Source: Megalonaias nervosa
Taxonomy: Eukaryota; Mollusca; Bivalvia; Unionida; Unionidae
Direction: 5' to 3'
Assembly: GCA_016617855.1 (NCBI GenBank)
Contig: JAECUM010094169.1
Coordinates: forward strand, 1 to 64,000
DNA length: 64,000 bases
The translations under genes were made by a program, and so were the position numbers. Shown here one piece after another: positions 46,234-58,129 of this stretch. The notes below the pieces were generated by a model, which did no database searches, had not been told where the DNA came from, and worked only from the letters and a program-made list of their open reading frames with translations. How positions within the stretch are numbered: position 1 is the first letter of the stretch; each line of letters starts with the position of its first letter.

Positions 46234-46379
46234 TTTAAAAAACAAAACTGACTCCAATGTTTTTGTTTAACTTTTGAAACCACTGCCTCCGATTTGGTTT
46301 TGCAAAACACTGTGTTTAGACTCAGATGAATGGCACTCTGTTGTGACTAACAACTCATGACAAGTTGAAGTACTCTGTT

Positions 46380-46912
46380 AATACATGATTACTCACCATA
46401 CATTGCAGCAAAATACATGATTACTCACCATTCATTGCAGCAAAATACATACATTGCAGCAAAATACATGATTACTCACCATACATTGCAGCAAAATACA
46501 TACATTGCAGCAAAATACATGATTACTCACCATTCATTGCAGCATTATACATGATTACTTACCATACATTGCAGCAAAATACATGATTACTCACCATACA
46601 TTGCAGCAAAATACATACATTGCAGCAAAATACATGATTACTCACCATTCATTGCAGCAAAATACATACACTGCAGCAAAATACATGATTACTCACCATT
46701 CATTGCAGCAAAATACATACATTGCAGCAAAATACATGATTACTCACCATACATTGCAGCAAAATGCATACATTGCAGCAAAATACATGATTACTCACCA
46801 TACATTGCAGCATTATACATGATTACTTACCATACATTGCAGCATTATACATGATTACTTACCATACATTGCAGCAAAATACATGATTACTGACCATACA
46901 TTGCAGCAAATA
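46380..46912. repeat. Compound minisatellite of 32-bp and 19-bp units
   Basis: 'acatgattactcaccataca' plus 'ttgcagcaaaat' (32 bases) alternates irregularly with a shorter 'acattgcagcaaaatacat' form (19 bases). A worn outlying copy lies at about 48895-48935 ('attactcaccatacattgc'). Confidence 0.9.
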
Positions 46913-48342
46913 CTGTAACGGCCGAGCTAGGTCCTGATAATACTACACAGGAGTACGGCACCAGGGATGAGTATGCTTCTTATCAGCTGACTAAGGAGGG
47001 GAGAATGGAGTGAACTCAAACTCTTGATTCCTTTTCAACCATAAGATAATATGATGATCCATTTATTAAGAAACATTGAATAAAGTCAGTTCATAACCAT
47101 GATAGTCTTGTTGTTTTGTGCACTAAGCCAAAATACTATCATTGTCTTGAGGTACAGTATGGTATATGATAATTTCACACAAGGTCAGGGTACACATTAG
47201 CACTATACTATTAGTTCATTATATTATTACTTCTTTTGATGAATGAAAATTATAAAAGAGTTACCATATTTGGATTTAGTTGTAATAAAGTTTACTACAG
47301 AAGAGAAAATATGACTTGATTGTAATATATGAAATGTAAAATCTGCAAGGAAAAACACTTGCTTGACTTGACACTTCAACTCTAGCTTAATACTCATTTG
47401 AAGTGAATTGATATAGATGGAAGTAAATTGGCTGTCAAGTCGGTGAGGAAAACACTCACAATGACTTAGACAACTAGTCAATTATAAAATAGAAATTTAA
47501 ATAAATTATGTTTTTATAGATTGCTAGATTAATCAAGTATTGTTGAATTGAATTTAGAATGTCAAGTCGGTGAGGAAAACACTCACAATGACTTAAACAT
47601 TCTATTTCCCTCAGAACTTTGTTGGACCTTTAGTTTAAGAAAAGGAGTTATATGTTTGTAATGTAGAGAACTTCTCTGTATGTCTTTAGCTTCATAAAAC
47701 AAATTAAATAAAGAAAATAAAAATAAATAAATAAAAGTATTGGTCTGTGAGGACAACACTCACTTGACCATATAACTGAGGTTCAAATAATAAATTATAT
47801 AACAATATCTAGTTTGCTTATAAAAATAAATTAGAAATGACTAGAATGCATATAATTTGGATCAGAGAAAGGAATTAAAAATAAAAATATAAATTCCTTA
47901 AATAAATATTGCTTTGTGCTTAAAGTTACATAACTCTGTAATAAACTAAACAAAACAAAATTTAAAAAAAAATTAAAAAAAATAAAACTCACAATAACTG
48001 TGATGTACCTAGTTTGATTGCTGCTAGCTGACTGAACCCCCACAAGCAGCCCACAAAGCCTTATATACTCTTGACAAAACCCAAAAAACCCACAATCAAC
48101 AAAGCCCACAAAGCCCACAAAACCCACAAATCCAACAAAACCCACAAAACCCACAGCGCCCACAAAACCCACTGTTCTAACAAAACCCACAAAACCCACA
48201 CCCAACAGAGCCCACAAAACCCACAATTTTTGTTGGAGTATTCAAACAAGCATGAGCTAGTATTGCATGTATATATTTAGTCAATCTTCACAATGATCAT
48301 TTATAGAAATTACCAACTTTATATTTTACATATTGTTACATT
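46913..48342. mobile_element. Candidate solo LTR or other terminal-repeat insertion
   Basis: The block starts TGTAACGGCC and ends GTTACA, giving a TGTAAC/GTTACA inverted end pair typical of LTRs. It interrupts a minisatellite that has a stray copy ~550 bases beyond it. It contains two ~33-base direct repeats ('gtcaagtcggtgaggaaaac' with 'actcacaatgactta') at about 47434 and 47563, and a related phrase at 47740. No target duplication or coding sequence is visible. Confidence 0.35.
48085..48230. repeat. 9-bp minisatellite (cccacaaaa-type)
   Basis: Units of nine bases ('acaaaaccc', 'acaaagccc') repeat about 15 times with gaps. On minus they read a Gly-Phe-Val repeat, giving a 131-codon open frame that is an artefact. 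Confidence 0.9.
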
Positions 48343-48557
48343 GCGATTGTATTGCCCCAAGAAAAGACAAAAATCAGTTTTGTAATTCGCGGCACATACC
48401 GTGTTATGCTGTTGCTGATAGCAATGGTTCGGAAACTGTTATGCACTGTTACAATATTACCGAGGTAGACCGCATGACAGGGCAGTCAACATGTGTATGT
48501 ACCAAAGAAATACAGAAGAGAAAAACCAAACTTAAATGCGATGATGTATACAAATGA
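48307..48557 (+). CDS. Candidate terminal exon, cysteine-rich secreted-type protein (uncertain)
   Basis: An open frame runs to a TGA at 48557 with eight cysteines in about 75 codons: HCDCIAPRKDKNQFCNSR, then IPCYAVADSNGSETVMHCYN, then TGQSTCVCTKEIQKRKTKL and KCDD. It contains two possible N-glycosylation sites (NGS, NIT). 'tttatag' just before 48307 could be a splice acceptor. The C-x-C...F-C-N-S start recalls the N-terminus of tissue inhibitors of metalloproteinases, but the spacing is one residue longer and the rest does not obviously fit. Composition and the lack of repeats make it the best host-exon candidate in the window. Chance remains possible, and the left part overlaps the end of the candidate LTR block. 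Confidence 0.3.
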
Positions 48558-50224
48558 AACATCAGCGGCTATAAACACATTGAGTATGTACCGTAAGTCT
48601 TAAACGGTTAACTAGAAATAGTCATTAATCAAATTATCAAGGATGCCAGCCGTCGGCATCGATACTCCCTATTTTCGCTAACTCAAAACATGTAGACTAT
48701 ACCAGCTAACAACTAATTGACGAAGTAAACAAAACAAAGGATCCTAGAAAATATTAATGTGAACTCATTTTAGCAATTCACTGGTAATGCACTGATTTAA
48801 AAAAAAAAAAAAAAAATCGAGACCGAATTAGGCGGCTTGTATGGTGTTTACCGTATACAAGCATGCATACTTCACTCCCTAAATGCAGGTTATTACAATA
48901 CATTATTACTCACCATACATTGCTATTTATTGCAGCTGGTAAACCAAGAAAGAAATTATATTCAAATGACCAATTACATGGCCTGCGCTCATTAGGGTAC
49001 ATTACCTAAGCAAAGAAAGTGGAAACGGTCACAGTGATATTGATACTTATCTCATTTATCATGACTAGAGATTAGCATCGTTGCCGACTGATGGATACAT
49101 TTTCATTATAATGTATTTATATGCATAAATTTAAATGTATATTGTCGCAGACATCTACTTAAGCATTTTTCTGGATTTCTGTTGTTTAAAGTCAACCAAA
49201 GTATCTGAAGGATAACATACATAGTGTGCAAGGTTTTCACCATGCATAACTGCCTATAACGACATCTTCAGCACATAAATTTTGTGGTCCATATACATAT
49301 GCTATTGTTAATAACTGTAAAGAACTATGTTTACAGAAATGAAAAAGGGTGCAGGTATAAACGATGATCTCGTTTTGGAATTACAAGTCTATAGTGTACA
49401 CATGAACTCACCTCAATGCTTCGTGTACCTTTTCTGACTTTTTGACAGGTAACCTGACAGGTACAAATTGCTTATATAAGCTGTATCTAATCTTTCACTG
49501 AAAATTCTCAATGATTAAAAGGGTTTCTTTTGGCAGTTTAACGGTTTGTGACATTTGAAGAAGAAAGATGAATGACATTTTCAGATTAACATTTTTGTGT
49601 TATAGATACGATCAATATTTAAAAGCAGGCAGTTAATAAGTTAATTCTTACGTTGTGTAGATATGTCCGACTGCATCAAAGAGACTTAGCATCGATTTGG
49701 ATTGAGCTTATTCGAGTTGTCATTGTACCTTGACTGAGTCCACAAACAATCGCCAACCCAGGGCAACATGAAAAGAGTTTTTCTGGACTTCAGGAACGCG
49801 ATATAAAGTTTGCAACCCATGATATGTGAGCCATACAATTGAAGAAACTGCCTTATTTGTTAGATAGAATTCCTGATTGGAGTTGAAAATGTCCAATTTC
49901 CGAAAAGTATGGAATTTTTGTTACAGTACTACAGCTTGAAACACAATAGACGAGGAATCCTAATAATGGTTCATATTAAACCAAGTCAATTTTGTTTTAG
50001 ATTGTTGACCCCTTTCATCCTAAGTATTTTAGCGTCTGTTTTGAATGGTTGCATTTAGTATCCATCCCCATTTATAAATCATTATTTCTATCCATGAATA
50101 TTAAACTTCAAGCCAATTCATCAAGCTTAATTTTACGAAATCCACACTATATGTCTTTGAAAAAAGAGATTTCAAAATAAATCTGAACCAAAGGACACAG
50201 AATAACTGTATCACTTAGAATCAA
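48558..50224. other. No gene recognised
   Basis: Includes a poly(A) run at 48799-48816 or nearby and a stray minisatellite copy at about 48895-48935. Otherwise it is AT-rich sequence without a supported feature. Confidence 0.45.
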
Positions 50225-50390
50225 GTCCCTGACAAATATATATCAGTACAAACAGATATGCAGTACAAATAGGCATCAGTACAAATAGCTATCAGTTGAT
50301 ATCAGTACAAATATATGTGCAGTACAAATAGATATCAGTACAAATATATATCAGTAGATATCAGTACAAATAGATATACAGTAGTGTTTT
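50225..50390. repeat. Short-unit repeat 'atatcagtacaaat' (about 10 copies)
   Basis: Variants 'gatatcagtacaaata' and 'tatgcagtacaaat' recur at 14-20-base spacing. Confidence 0.85.
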
Positions 50391-51054
50391 GCAGAACATC
50401 AGAATAATAGTGGCTATATGGTGCCAACTAAAGGTAAAGTTCCAAAAATATGAAAATTTAGGTAAAAAAACCGTTCTAAAGAATGTAAACATTAGGTACA
50501 ACAAGATGAAATATAAAACGTTTCCACGAAGTTCTCGTATCATATGATTCATCGGACACTTCCAAGCTTGCTGATGAACAACACCAACAAGACGAAGTCA
50601 CATATAAGTTTCCTTTTATGAAAGCATGTAGTTTTTATTTTAGCGTCGTAGTGAAGTGACCACATAATACCTGTATGACTGAACCGTATGATCTGCTGAG
50701 TGTTTCTCTAGCAAATCTACAAAAAGACCCAATTATGCTAAAACATAGCGTTCAACAGAATTTGTGCGTTCACTTTGAGAGTCCTTGCTGTAGGACTACC
50801 TTTCAAAGAATGGGCGCTGGCATTTTATAATGTTCAAATATCTGTTCTTGTTGATCTGTACGTGGAATACACATAATTTGTCCTGATATAGTTCCAAACA
50901 AATAGTTTAATTTCATTTCAATCGACGTAAGTCAGACTTTCGATTTCTGGAAAACATTTGTGGGTGTGTCGATTACATTTAAACGGCATATTTGAGCGTA
51001 AGTTGACATATAAGAGTTGTATCCAAATTACATTTTGACTGAGCAGCTAAATAT
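50391..51054. other. No feature seen
   Basis: No array, motif or supported frame. Confidence 0.45.
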
Positions 51055-51165
51055 TATGTATGCCGATATTTAATCCTTTGATCACCCGATCATTATGTAT
51101 GCCGATATTTGATCCTTTGACCACCCGATCATTATCTATGCCGATATTAGATCTTTCCTTTTCCC
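51055..51165. repeat. 39-bp tandem repeat, three copies
   Basis: 'atgccgatatttgatccttt' plus 'gaccacccgatcattatgt' is repeated about three times. Confidence 0.85.
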
Positions 51166-51269
51166 AGATCCTACCAGCTGCTTATAAATTGTTTAATTTT
51201 CCCCCAACAGCTTTTCTAGTTATCTAATAAGACATTCTCAAACGTCAAAGCTTGAGTGTAAGATTGGAT

Positions 51270-51385
51270 CAAACAAATGTCAAGACGGAATACGTATTTG
51301 ACGAGCACATTATAATTTGACGGAATACGTATTTGACAAGTATGGTATAATTTGACGGGTTACGTATTTGACGAGTAAATTATAA
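51270..51385. repeat. ~35-bp tandem repeat, three copies
   Basis: 'gacggaatacgtatttgacg' followed by 'agtacattataattt' is repeated three times. Confidence 0.85.
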
Positions 51386-51671
51386 TTTTCATTGTCGCGA
51401 TCATACAATAATTATAAAATCACACATTCATGACATAAAATTACAATTGGACTTTTTGATTTAGCTATTTCTCTATATTATGATGCCTTTTGTGTTTATG
51501 GATATTAGGCTCGTCGTTTTTATCTAATTTGTTACATTATCGTACTTTTTATCATCCGTTATTAATCGATTTACATCTAGAAGATCCATGTTAATCTGTG
51601 ATTTCGCATTTAATTTGACATGCACAATCATTAAAGTTATCACCCATGACATGCGTTTATATACTATCAAA

Positions 51672-51677
<6 letters not shown>

Positions 51678-51715
<38 letters not shown>
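51678..51715. repeat. (CT)n microsatellite
   Basis: About 19 CT units. Confidence 0.95.
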
Positions 51716-51718
<3 letters not shown>

Positions 51719-51839
51719 CATACAAAAGCACATACACACACGAGGTTTAATCATTTTATTCGTTCATGCAAGGAGTTGCACATTTAGGTCCGATAGGAGT
51801 TTTACATTTCCTTGTAAACGAACTGCTAACTCAACCATT

Positions 51840-52090
51840 GGTTATCGAATAAGTCAATGCTAACTGACCGTGGCATGTGTTCTCGAACACGTCAATGCTG
51901 AATCGACAGTGGCAAGGGGTCTCGAAGACGTCCGTGCCGATTCGACAATGGCATGGGACTTTGTTAAAGTCAGTTTTTAATCCTTCATATGTGTTCCATG
52001 TAAATTTAATGTGTAGACTGAGAAAGTATGAAAATGCCTTCTTATGTGTTTCATGTAAACTTAATGTGTAGACTGAGAAAGTAGTATTCT
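51840..52090. repeat. Two small tandem repeats in series
   Basis: 'gtggcatgtgttctcgaac' and 'acgtcaatgctgaatcgaca' units occur about three times at 51850-51955. A ~65-base unit ('tatgtgtttcatgtaaactt', 'aatgtgtagactgagaaagt') occurs twice at 51985-52085. Confidence 0.8.
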
Positions 52091-52379
52091 GTTCTTCTAT
52101 TTTACCTTCCCAGTCATATTGGTGCGTCATCGAAAGACCGTTCGTCTAAAACGGAAAGGAAAGTTAATGATCTGAAATAAAAACTGACACTTATCTGAAA
52201 AATTCTGAGACATTTAAACATGCCATCGATAACAAATTCCAACAACGGTAAAAAAAAGGACTTCTAATCTACAACTGAAATGAGTACTTACTCGGCACAA
52301 TTGTGAACTTGGCCAAGTGTCTCTCCGCTTTTTTAATATGTACTCACTCGTCCGTTGAAGAAGCAATCACATCAGTACT

Positions 52380-52855
52380 GTATATTGTATTTTATCGAAT
52401 TCGATCATGTATAATGGCATTTTATTGAATTCGATTTGTATGATGGTATTTTATCGAATTCGGTTTGTGTAATGGTATTTTATCGAATTCGATTTGTGTA
52501 ATGGTATTTTATCGAATTCGAACTTGTATACTGGTATTTTATCGAATTCGATCTTGTATAATGGTATTTTATCGAATTCAATTTGTGTAATGGTATTTTA
52601 TTGAATTCGATCTTGTATAATGGTATTTTATCTAATTTGAACTTGTATAATGGTATTTTGTCTAATTCGAACTTGTATAATGGTATTTTGTCTAATTCGA
52701 ACTTGTATAATGGTATTTTGTCTAATTCGAACTTGTATAATGGTATTTCATCTAATTCGAACTTGTATAATGGTATTTCGTCTAATTCGAACTTGTATAA
52801 TGGTATTTTGTCTAATTCGAACTTGTATAATGGTATTTTATCCAAATGTGTGACA
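52380..52855. repeat. Minisatellite, 30-bp unit (about 16 copies)
   Basis: The unit is 'cttgtataatggtattttgt' plus 'ctaattcgaa'. The right half (52610-52850) is almost perfect. The left half uses an 'atcgaattcgatttgtgtaa' variant. Three parallel open frames (67-130 codons) are artefacts. Confidence 0.92.
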
Positions 52856-52979
52856 TTAAGATAGATAGACAAAGAGTCATAATAGAGGTCATTGATAAGA
52901 CGGACGTCACCGCCACAGCTGAACGATATTGTATGTTCTTTATTTAAAGATAGAGGAACAATGCTTTAAAATGACAGGG

Positions 52980-52984
<5 letters not shown>

Positions 52985-53043
<59 letters not shown>
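52985..53043. repeat. (GA)n microsatellite
   Basis: About 29 GA units ending in a G run. Confidence 0.95.
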
Positions 53044-53046
<3 letters not shown>

Positions 53047-53109
53047 GAGTGTTAATTAGGACATACAAATTCTAGACCGTGATTACATATTTCTTTGATA
53101 CTGTTTTCA

Positions 53110-53111
<2 letters not shown>

Positions 53112-53188
<77 letters not shown>

Positions 53189-53210
53189 TAGATAGATAGA
53201 TAGATAGATA
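53112..53210. repeat. (AT)n followed by (GATA)n
   Basis: About 37 AT units followed by six GATA units. Confidence 0.95.
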
Positions 53211-53499
53211 TCAGATAATAAGACGTACGCTGTCTATTAAATTGACAATGAATCAACCTGATGTCGAATATGATACTGGTAACATGTTTCCTTCCATCTA
53301 GCCAATTAAAAACTCAAAGGATTCTTCAATTTATGTTTTTAAAAACTGCATAATATATATGTAACATATCATCAGGGATCACATGGATCAAAGGGCTTCA
53401 AATTGCACTGTGTTACTGTGTGCAGTTTAACACTTAAAGTATTCATTCCTATAAGGAAACGACTCTAAAACGTTATGTATTCAGTCTGACACATAAAGT

Positions 53500-53720
53500 A
53501 TTTGTTTCTAGGGTCCAGGGTAGCCTAGTGGTCAAAAGCGCTCTCCTTTACCGATCACTGCCATGTCATCTCTGTCGGCGTAGGTTCGAGTCTCGGGCTT
53601 GGCCAATGTGGGTTGGTGGATCTTTTTCCCGGGCTCCTCCTCCACAGTTATGCTGGCCGCCATATATAACCTAACACGCACTGAAAAATGGCGTCAAACC
53701 TAAGATATCATTTGTTTCTA
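53500..53720 (+). mobile_element. SINE family B copy with 11-bp target-site duplication
   Basis: 53511-53709 has the head 'agggtagcctagtggtcaaa', B box 'taggttcgagtctcg', then 'ctggccgccatatataacct' and 'ctgaaaaatggcgtcaaacc'. It is flanked by identical 'atttgtttcta' at 53500-53510 and 53710-53720. Confidence 0.92.
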
Positions 53721-55309
53721 CAGCATCACTACAATTTTAGAAGAAGGAATAGAAACCTGTTTGCATGAAACTGTGTCTTATCATTTTGTGCTGAGTGTAT
53801 TTTAGTTTAAAACTATTGCCATGACTGCTTATGGTAGATTTACAACACAGATTGCCAAATTGTTTTCACATGTGTATTTTGAATTTTGTCAGTAGGACAC
53901 AGCCAATGCTTTCTTGCGCTCTTCCCCCCACCCCCATGCGATTAATGAACTTTTATGGCTCACCCGCAGGAGCTTACTATCTCATAAATGACAACAGTTG
54001 TAATTATCTCATTTACTATAAAATTTAGAACCAGACTTTCCAACCCATTTGTATACAAATAGAAACGATATTTAGTTTCATGCTCTTAATCAATCATTCT
54101 GGGCTTGTACGAGGCCGGTATTGACCGTATGCTTTTAGTGTATCGTTGACTAGTAACTACAGACAGACTTATAATCTTAATGCAGTCTTAAATCTTGATA
54201 CCTATATCATATATTTAAACTCGGTAACCCCTTTCGTTCATATATATAACATGTATCATCAGTTAGTCTAGCCAGAGAAAAGACAGCCTTTATTCATACT
54301 TGGTATGGCCATTCAAGGGCATGTTTATTGCTGACAAATAGTTTTAAAATTGTCCTTTATTTAATACACCATCCTTAGCAACATCAACTTCTTTTAATTA
54401 CACTTAATCATCTGTTAACCACGATAACATGACACGAATCCATTTTTTGTCAGTGACACTTATCCCTACCTCATTGTCTGGGTGAAAATCGATCAATACT
54501 TGACCCGACTCTCGCTCTCTAAGGTCCTTAGAAAAAGCCGGCCAAGGTACAGCAGTTAAACATACTTTTTATTCTTTTTCTGCATAGATTCTTATGTACC
54601 TATTGTGCATGAATAAATACACTATTATGCTTGGCGGACCAGTTGCGTAGCGGTAGTCCCCGTTAATTGAGGTACATTAGCTGAACAAAGAAAGTGGAAC
54701 GTGCCAAATTTAAAGCGAAGTTTACATAATTCATCCGGTTGAAAGACTAACTTATTTGCAGATTGAAGGATAACTATTCTATTATTTGAACTCCTGCTTC
54801 TTGTAAAGCATCTATTGTAACGGACACTAATTAAAACGTCTTTGGAGTTACGATGATTAGATGAACACACGAAGCATTTCGTGAAAAGGATAGAATTGTT
54901 TGGTTTAACATAATACGAATGGAAATAATAGACACCCTATCACTGACACTGCTTCTTAGTTGAAAAGCTACATTTCAACAAGGTGAGTTGTAATATATTT
55001 GTTTAGAAATGGACCTTGTGTTGAATGAATTATTTCCAATGTGAGATATACGTGGAGACGAAACCTGGAACATCCGATACATGATAATATTTCTCTTTGT
55101 AATAGGATTCTGAAGAATTAACCCGTTGGGGGATTAATCTGTTGTTCTAATAGTAACATATTGAAACTTGTATGGTTGAACATTCGAGTCTTGATTGCAG
55201 ACAATTGCCAGTCTACGATCAAACCAAACGAATGAACACTACCCACTAAAAGGACATCTACAATGGCAACAGGATATATGTTTCGGTGCATAAATACTAC
55301 GAAGTTCAT
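53721..55309. other. No gene recognised
   Basis: AT-rich sequence. At about 54670-54705 the words 'ggtacattagctgaacaaag' and 'aaagtggaacg' resemble 48995-49025 ('ggtacattacctaagcaaag', 'aaagtggaaacg'). No other feature is seen. Confidence 0.45.
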
Positions 55310-55425
55310 CCGATGAACACCACGTCAGAAGAACGTATGTAAGGATGAACATCGTGTCAGACGAACGAACGTAAGGAACACACTGTCAGAAGAACGTTTA
55401 TAAGGGTGAACACTAACTTATTTGG
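55310..55425. repeat. ~30-bp tandem repeat, about four copies
   Basis: 'gatgaacaccacgtcagaag' with 'aacgtatgtaag' is repeated with small indels. Confidence 0.8.
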
Positions 55426-56525
55426 GGATCGCTGGTATTGTAAAGATAATCTTATATGGAGACCATTGTAAACTGAAGTAAATGTCATGGTCTATTTTCC
55501 CTTTTTCGACTTCTCTCACCCTCCTGATCTCGGAAAGACACTATTCGATGACTCATCGTGTTTATGAAGAGTCGCTGGATTCAAGGCAATTTTGTGACGA
55601 ATTCCTGCTTTTTGAAGATAAAGTCAGAAGGTGAGTGAGATGCAGATATCGCCATCTAAAAATTTTAGTTGTGGAATAAAGGACTTCCAGAGCGTCTATT
55701 TCTTGGTTAGTTCACTTTCCTGCTATGTGACTGTTTTAAATGTACATAAATGGGGCTTAAGTTCGCGGAGTCTTTTCAATAGCTATCTAAATTTTTAAGT
55801 TATTGTCTCGTCTCAATCTTCGCTTCATTTATAAGAAAGTAAATGTTTAGGATTAACGAAAAAAAAACAAACAAACAAATCCGACAATAATATATGATGT
55901 TTTAGCTTGGTCTCTGTTTAAAGGAAATGAATGGAACCGTATATATTGGTAACTTCAATACCATTAGTGCGTAGGGAAAACTGGTTTTGCTGATTGTTGT
56001 GAAATTTGCGACAGTCCATTCTTCGAAGTCCTTAAAAGGTAGTGCTACAGTAATTTATATCTGAGTCATAATTTAAACGTATTTTAAGCTATTTGTCCTC
56101 CTTGGATCTTTCATGGTGCTAATAAAGTATTATTTGTTAGCTCGGAGGCAAAGAGTAGTATGATAATAAAAGTTTTAGTTACTTGTTACTGATCTAGGTC
56201 AAAGTCTTTAACCACCCCATGACTTTGTTCTCACATCACACCTGAGTGCCTGCGAACCCACATGTGATCCCGCCAAACAAATTTACTAAGAGGCACTCCT
56301 GCCAGAGGATACTCATTTGGGGTAGAAGACTTTAAACTAGACCAGTAACCAACAAAACCGCTATTATCATACTACTCGATTATAAAATTATGTGATGAAT
56401 ATGGTTCCAAATCCCGAAACCGTACGAGTGTAGTGAAGTTCTCAATAATCTGACAAACACTTACTCAAATACTAATGCCTGTAAGTCAGGTCTTAAATGC
56501 ATCGGTGTTTTAAGTGTTTTCAGAG
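55426..56525. other. No gene recognised
   Basis: A minus-strand piece at about 56345-56190 reads EYPLAGVPLSKFVWRDHMWV and then a stop. It looks more coding than random, but I cannot name it. Confidence 0.35.
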
Positions 56526-56633
56526 TCACCGATGGTTTCCCGTTTCAGCAAACACGGCATCGAACTCCACCATACTAATTGTTTCATCCTCAATAACTAT
56601 CGAGTACACTTGGTAATTGTATTGAGACTGCAT
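56526..56633 (-). CDS. Short open frame (35 codons) next to relic 2 (uncertain)
   Basis: It runs from an ATG at 56633-56631 to a TGA at 56528-56526: MQSQYNYQVYSIVIEDE, then TISMVEFDAVFAETGNHR. Composition looks coding and it lies in the same orientation, just past the last gene of relic 2. It could be the start of a further broken viral gene or chance. Confidence 0.25.
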   Translation of the reverse strand: MQSQYNYQVYSIVIEDETISMVEFDAVFAETGNHR

Positions 56634-56839
56634 TTTGCCGCCGCGAAAAGTTGCGAATAACCGTGTATTCCGAATGCAGCCGTAGCGAGATTATTTTGCC
56701 AGGGTCACCTGCGACACTGCTTGCTATTGATATAAGTCCAACAACAAATCATATTGGTGTACTTATGACAGTTCTTGTGTTCAGAAGTACAGCAACACTA
56801 AACGAAAATCAAAAATAATAGACAATCACACATCAGCAT

Positions 56840-57798
56840 TTGTATTTAGCGATTTTTCTGATTTCATCCCGCAGCCGTTGTTCTGCTTCAATTTTTTTTT
56901 ACGAGGGAAACTCGTTTTATTCATAATGTGATCGCGTAGTATAATCTTGTCTCCTTCAGGTGCGACACCGACTCGCACTTCTAACCAATTATTCTTTTGT
57001 GCTGGAACAGATACAATACAGCCATATAAAATATCTACTTTTGGATTATTTAAATCTCTGGCAATTGTTCGTTTTGGGACCCTAACCTTAGAAGCATAAT
57101 GTTTACACCATTAAATAATCTATAACCCAATCGCTCTTGTATCCAACCAAAAACTGTTACAAGAACATGTGCGTCCTTGTTAAATGACAGTCGAGATTTT
57201 TCTCTTCTTGGATGAGTCGATGTTGGTGCAACATAATCAACGGGGAATGCAACCGTGGTGGATTTCTCGGTGAAGACCGCGTCACTATCGTAGAAATAAT
57301 CCCTATTGCTTTTACGTTTGGTTGAGCAGTAAACGACAGGTTCTTTCGCGAACAAATGTATTGTTTCCAAGCTAGCTTCGAGTTGGTATTGCTACTTCAT
57401 CGTGGTCCCAATTGTTGATTTCTGTTTCACCCTTAGCAAAATTATATTTAAGTGTATGTGAGTTTTTTAATGCCATAAGTTTGTAGCAAAATATTCATCA
57501 AGTGAAAAGAAATGTATATCGATGCTGGCATCACTGGTCCCCCAATCCACCACCCAGTCGGTAGAATCCGCAACCTCATCACCGAGGTCAAATTCCGTCG
57601 CTTATATGCAATAATAAATCTAATTTTAAAAAAGACGCCTACTATGGTCAAGTACACGCCTGGATAAACATCTCCGAAGTGACTTTTATCTCCGAATACT
57701 AATAATAGTGGTATTGCATATATGAAAAGTTCTGCAACAACAGTTTCCGGCCTGTCGAAATAGAAATTAGTGAAGAAAACCAAGATGTCATTGATCAT
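56840..57798 (-). pseudogene. Last gene of relic 2 (unassigned)
   Basis: It has two long frames. 57798-57448 is a 116-codon frame starting MINDILVFFTNFYFDRPETV. 57370-57050 is a 106-codon frame with STHPRREKSRLSFNK. A continuation in another frame has NNWLEVRVGVAPEGD (about 57000-56955) and KTSFPRKKKLKQN. All three parts have counterparts in relic 1. Function is unknown. A frameshift lies near 57080. Confidence 0.5.
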
Positions 57799-58129
57799 TT
57801 ATCAGAATAACCATTCTACCATACCGGCTTTTAATTCGGTTAAGATAAATAAATATGATCCGGACTCTCGCACCTTTGAGAGGTTTAGGTTTATAAAAGC
57901 CATTTTCAGGAGGATGGAAAACAAGTCAGCCATTTGCTAGGTTAATAAGTTATTGCTTTCCTCCGTTTGTTTGAAATTAATATACTTGAATTTGGCTCAA
58001 TGAAGTTATTATGTATGGTCGTGAGGGCAAGTCTGCAATCTTTACATCCACGTATGTTTTTGTTTTTCTGTTGCAGCATCGGCATCATCGATGGGCCCTT
58101 GAGTCAAATGAAATCGATCTCCTTTCATA

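Noticed and set aside
45334..46257. 307-codon frame as a repeat-containing membrane or structural protein
   Set aside because: It is an exact 19-residue repeat produced by a 57-bp satellite, with long frames on both strands.
47831..48226. 131-codon frame with Gly-Phe-Val repeats as an elastin-like protein
   Set aside because: It is generated by a 9-bp minisatellite, and the rest of the frame is low-complexity hydrophobic sequence from AT-rich DNA.
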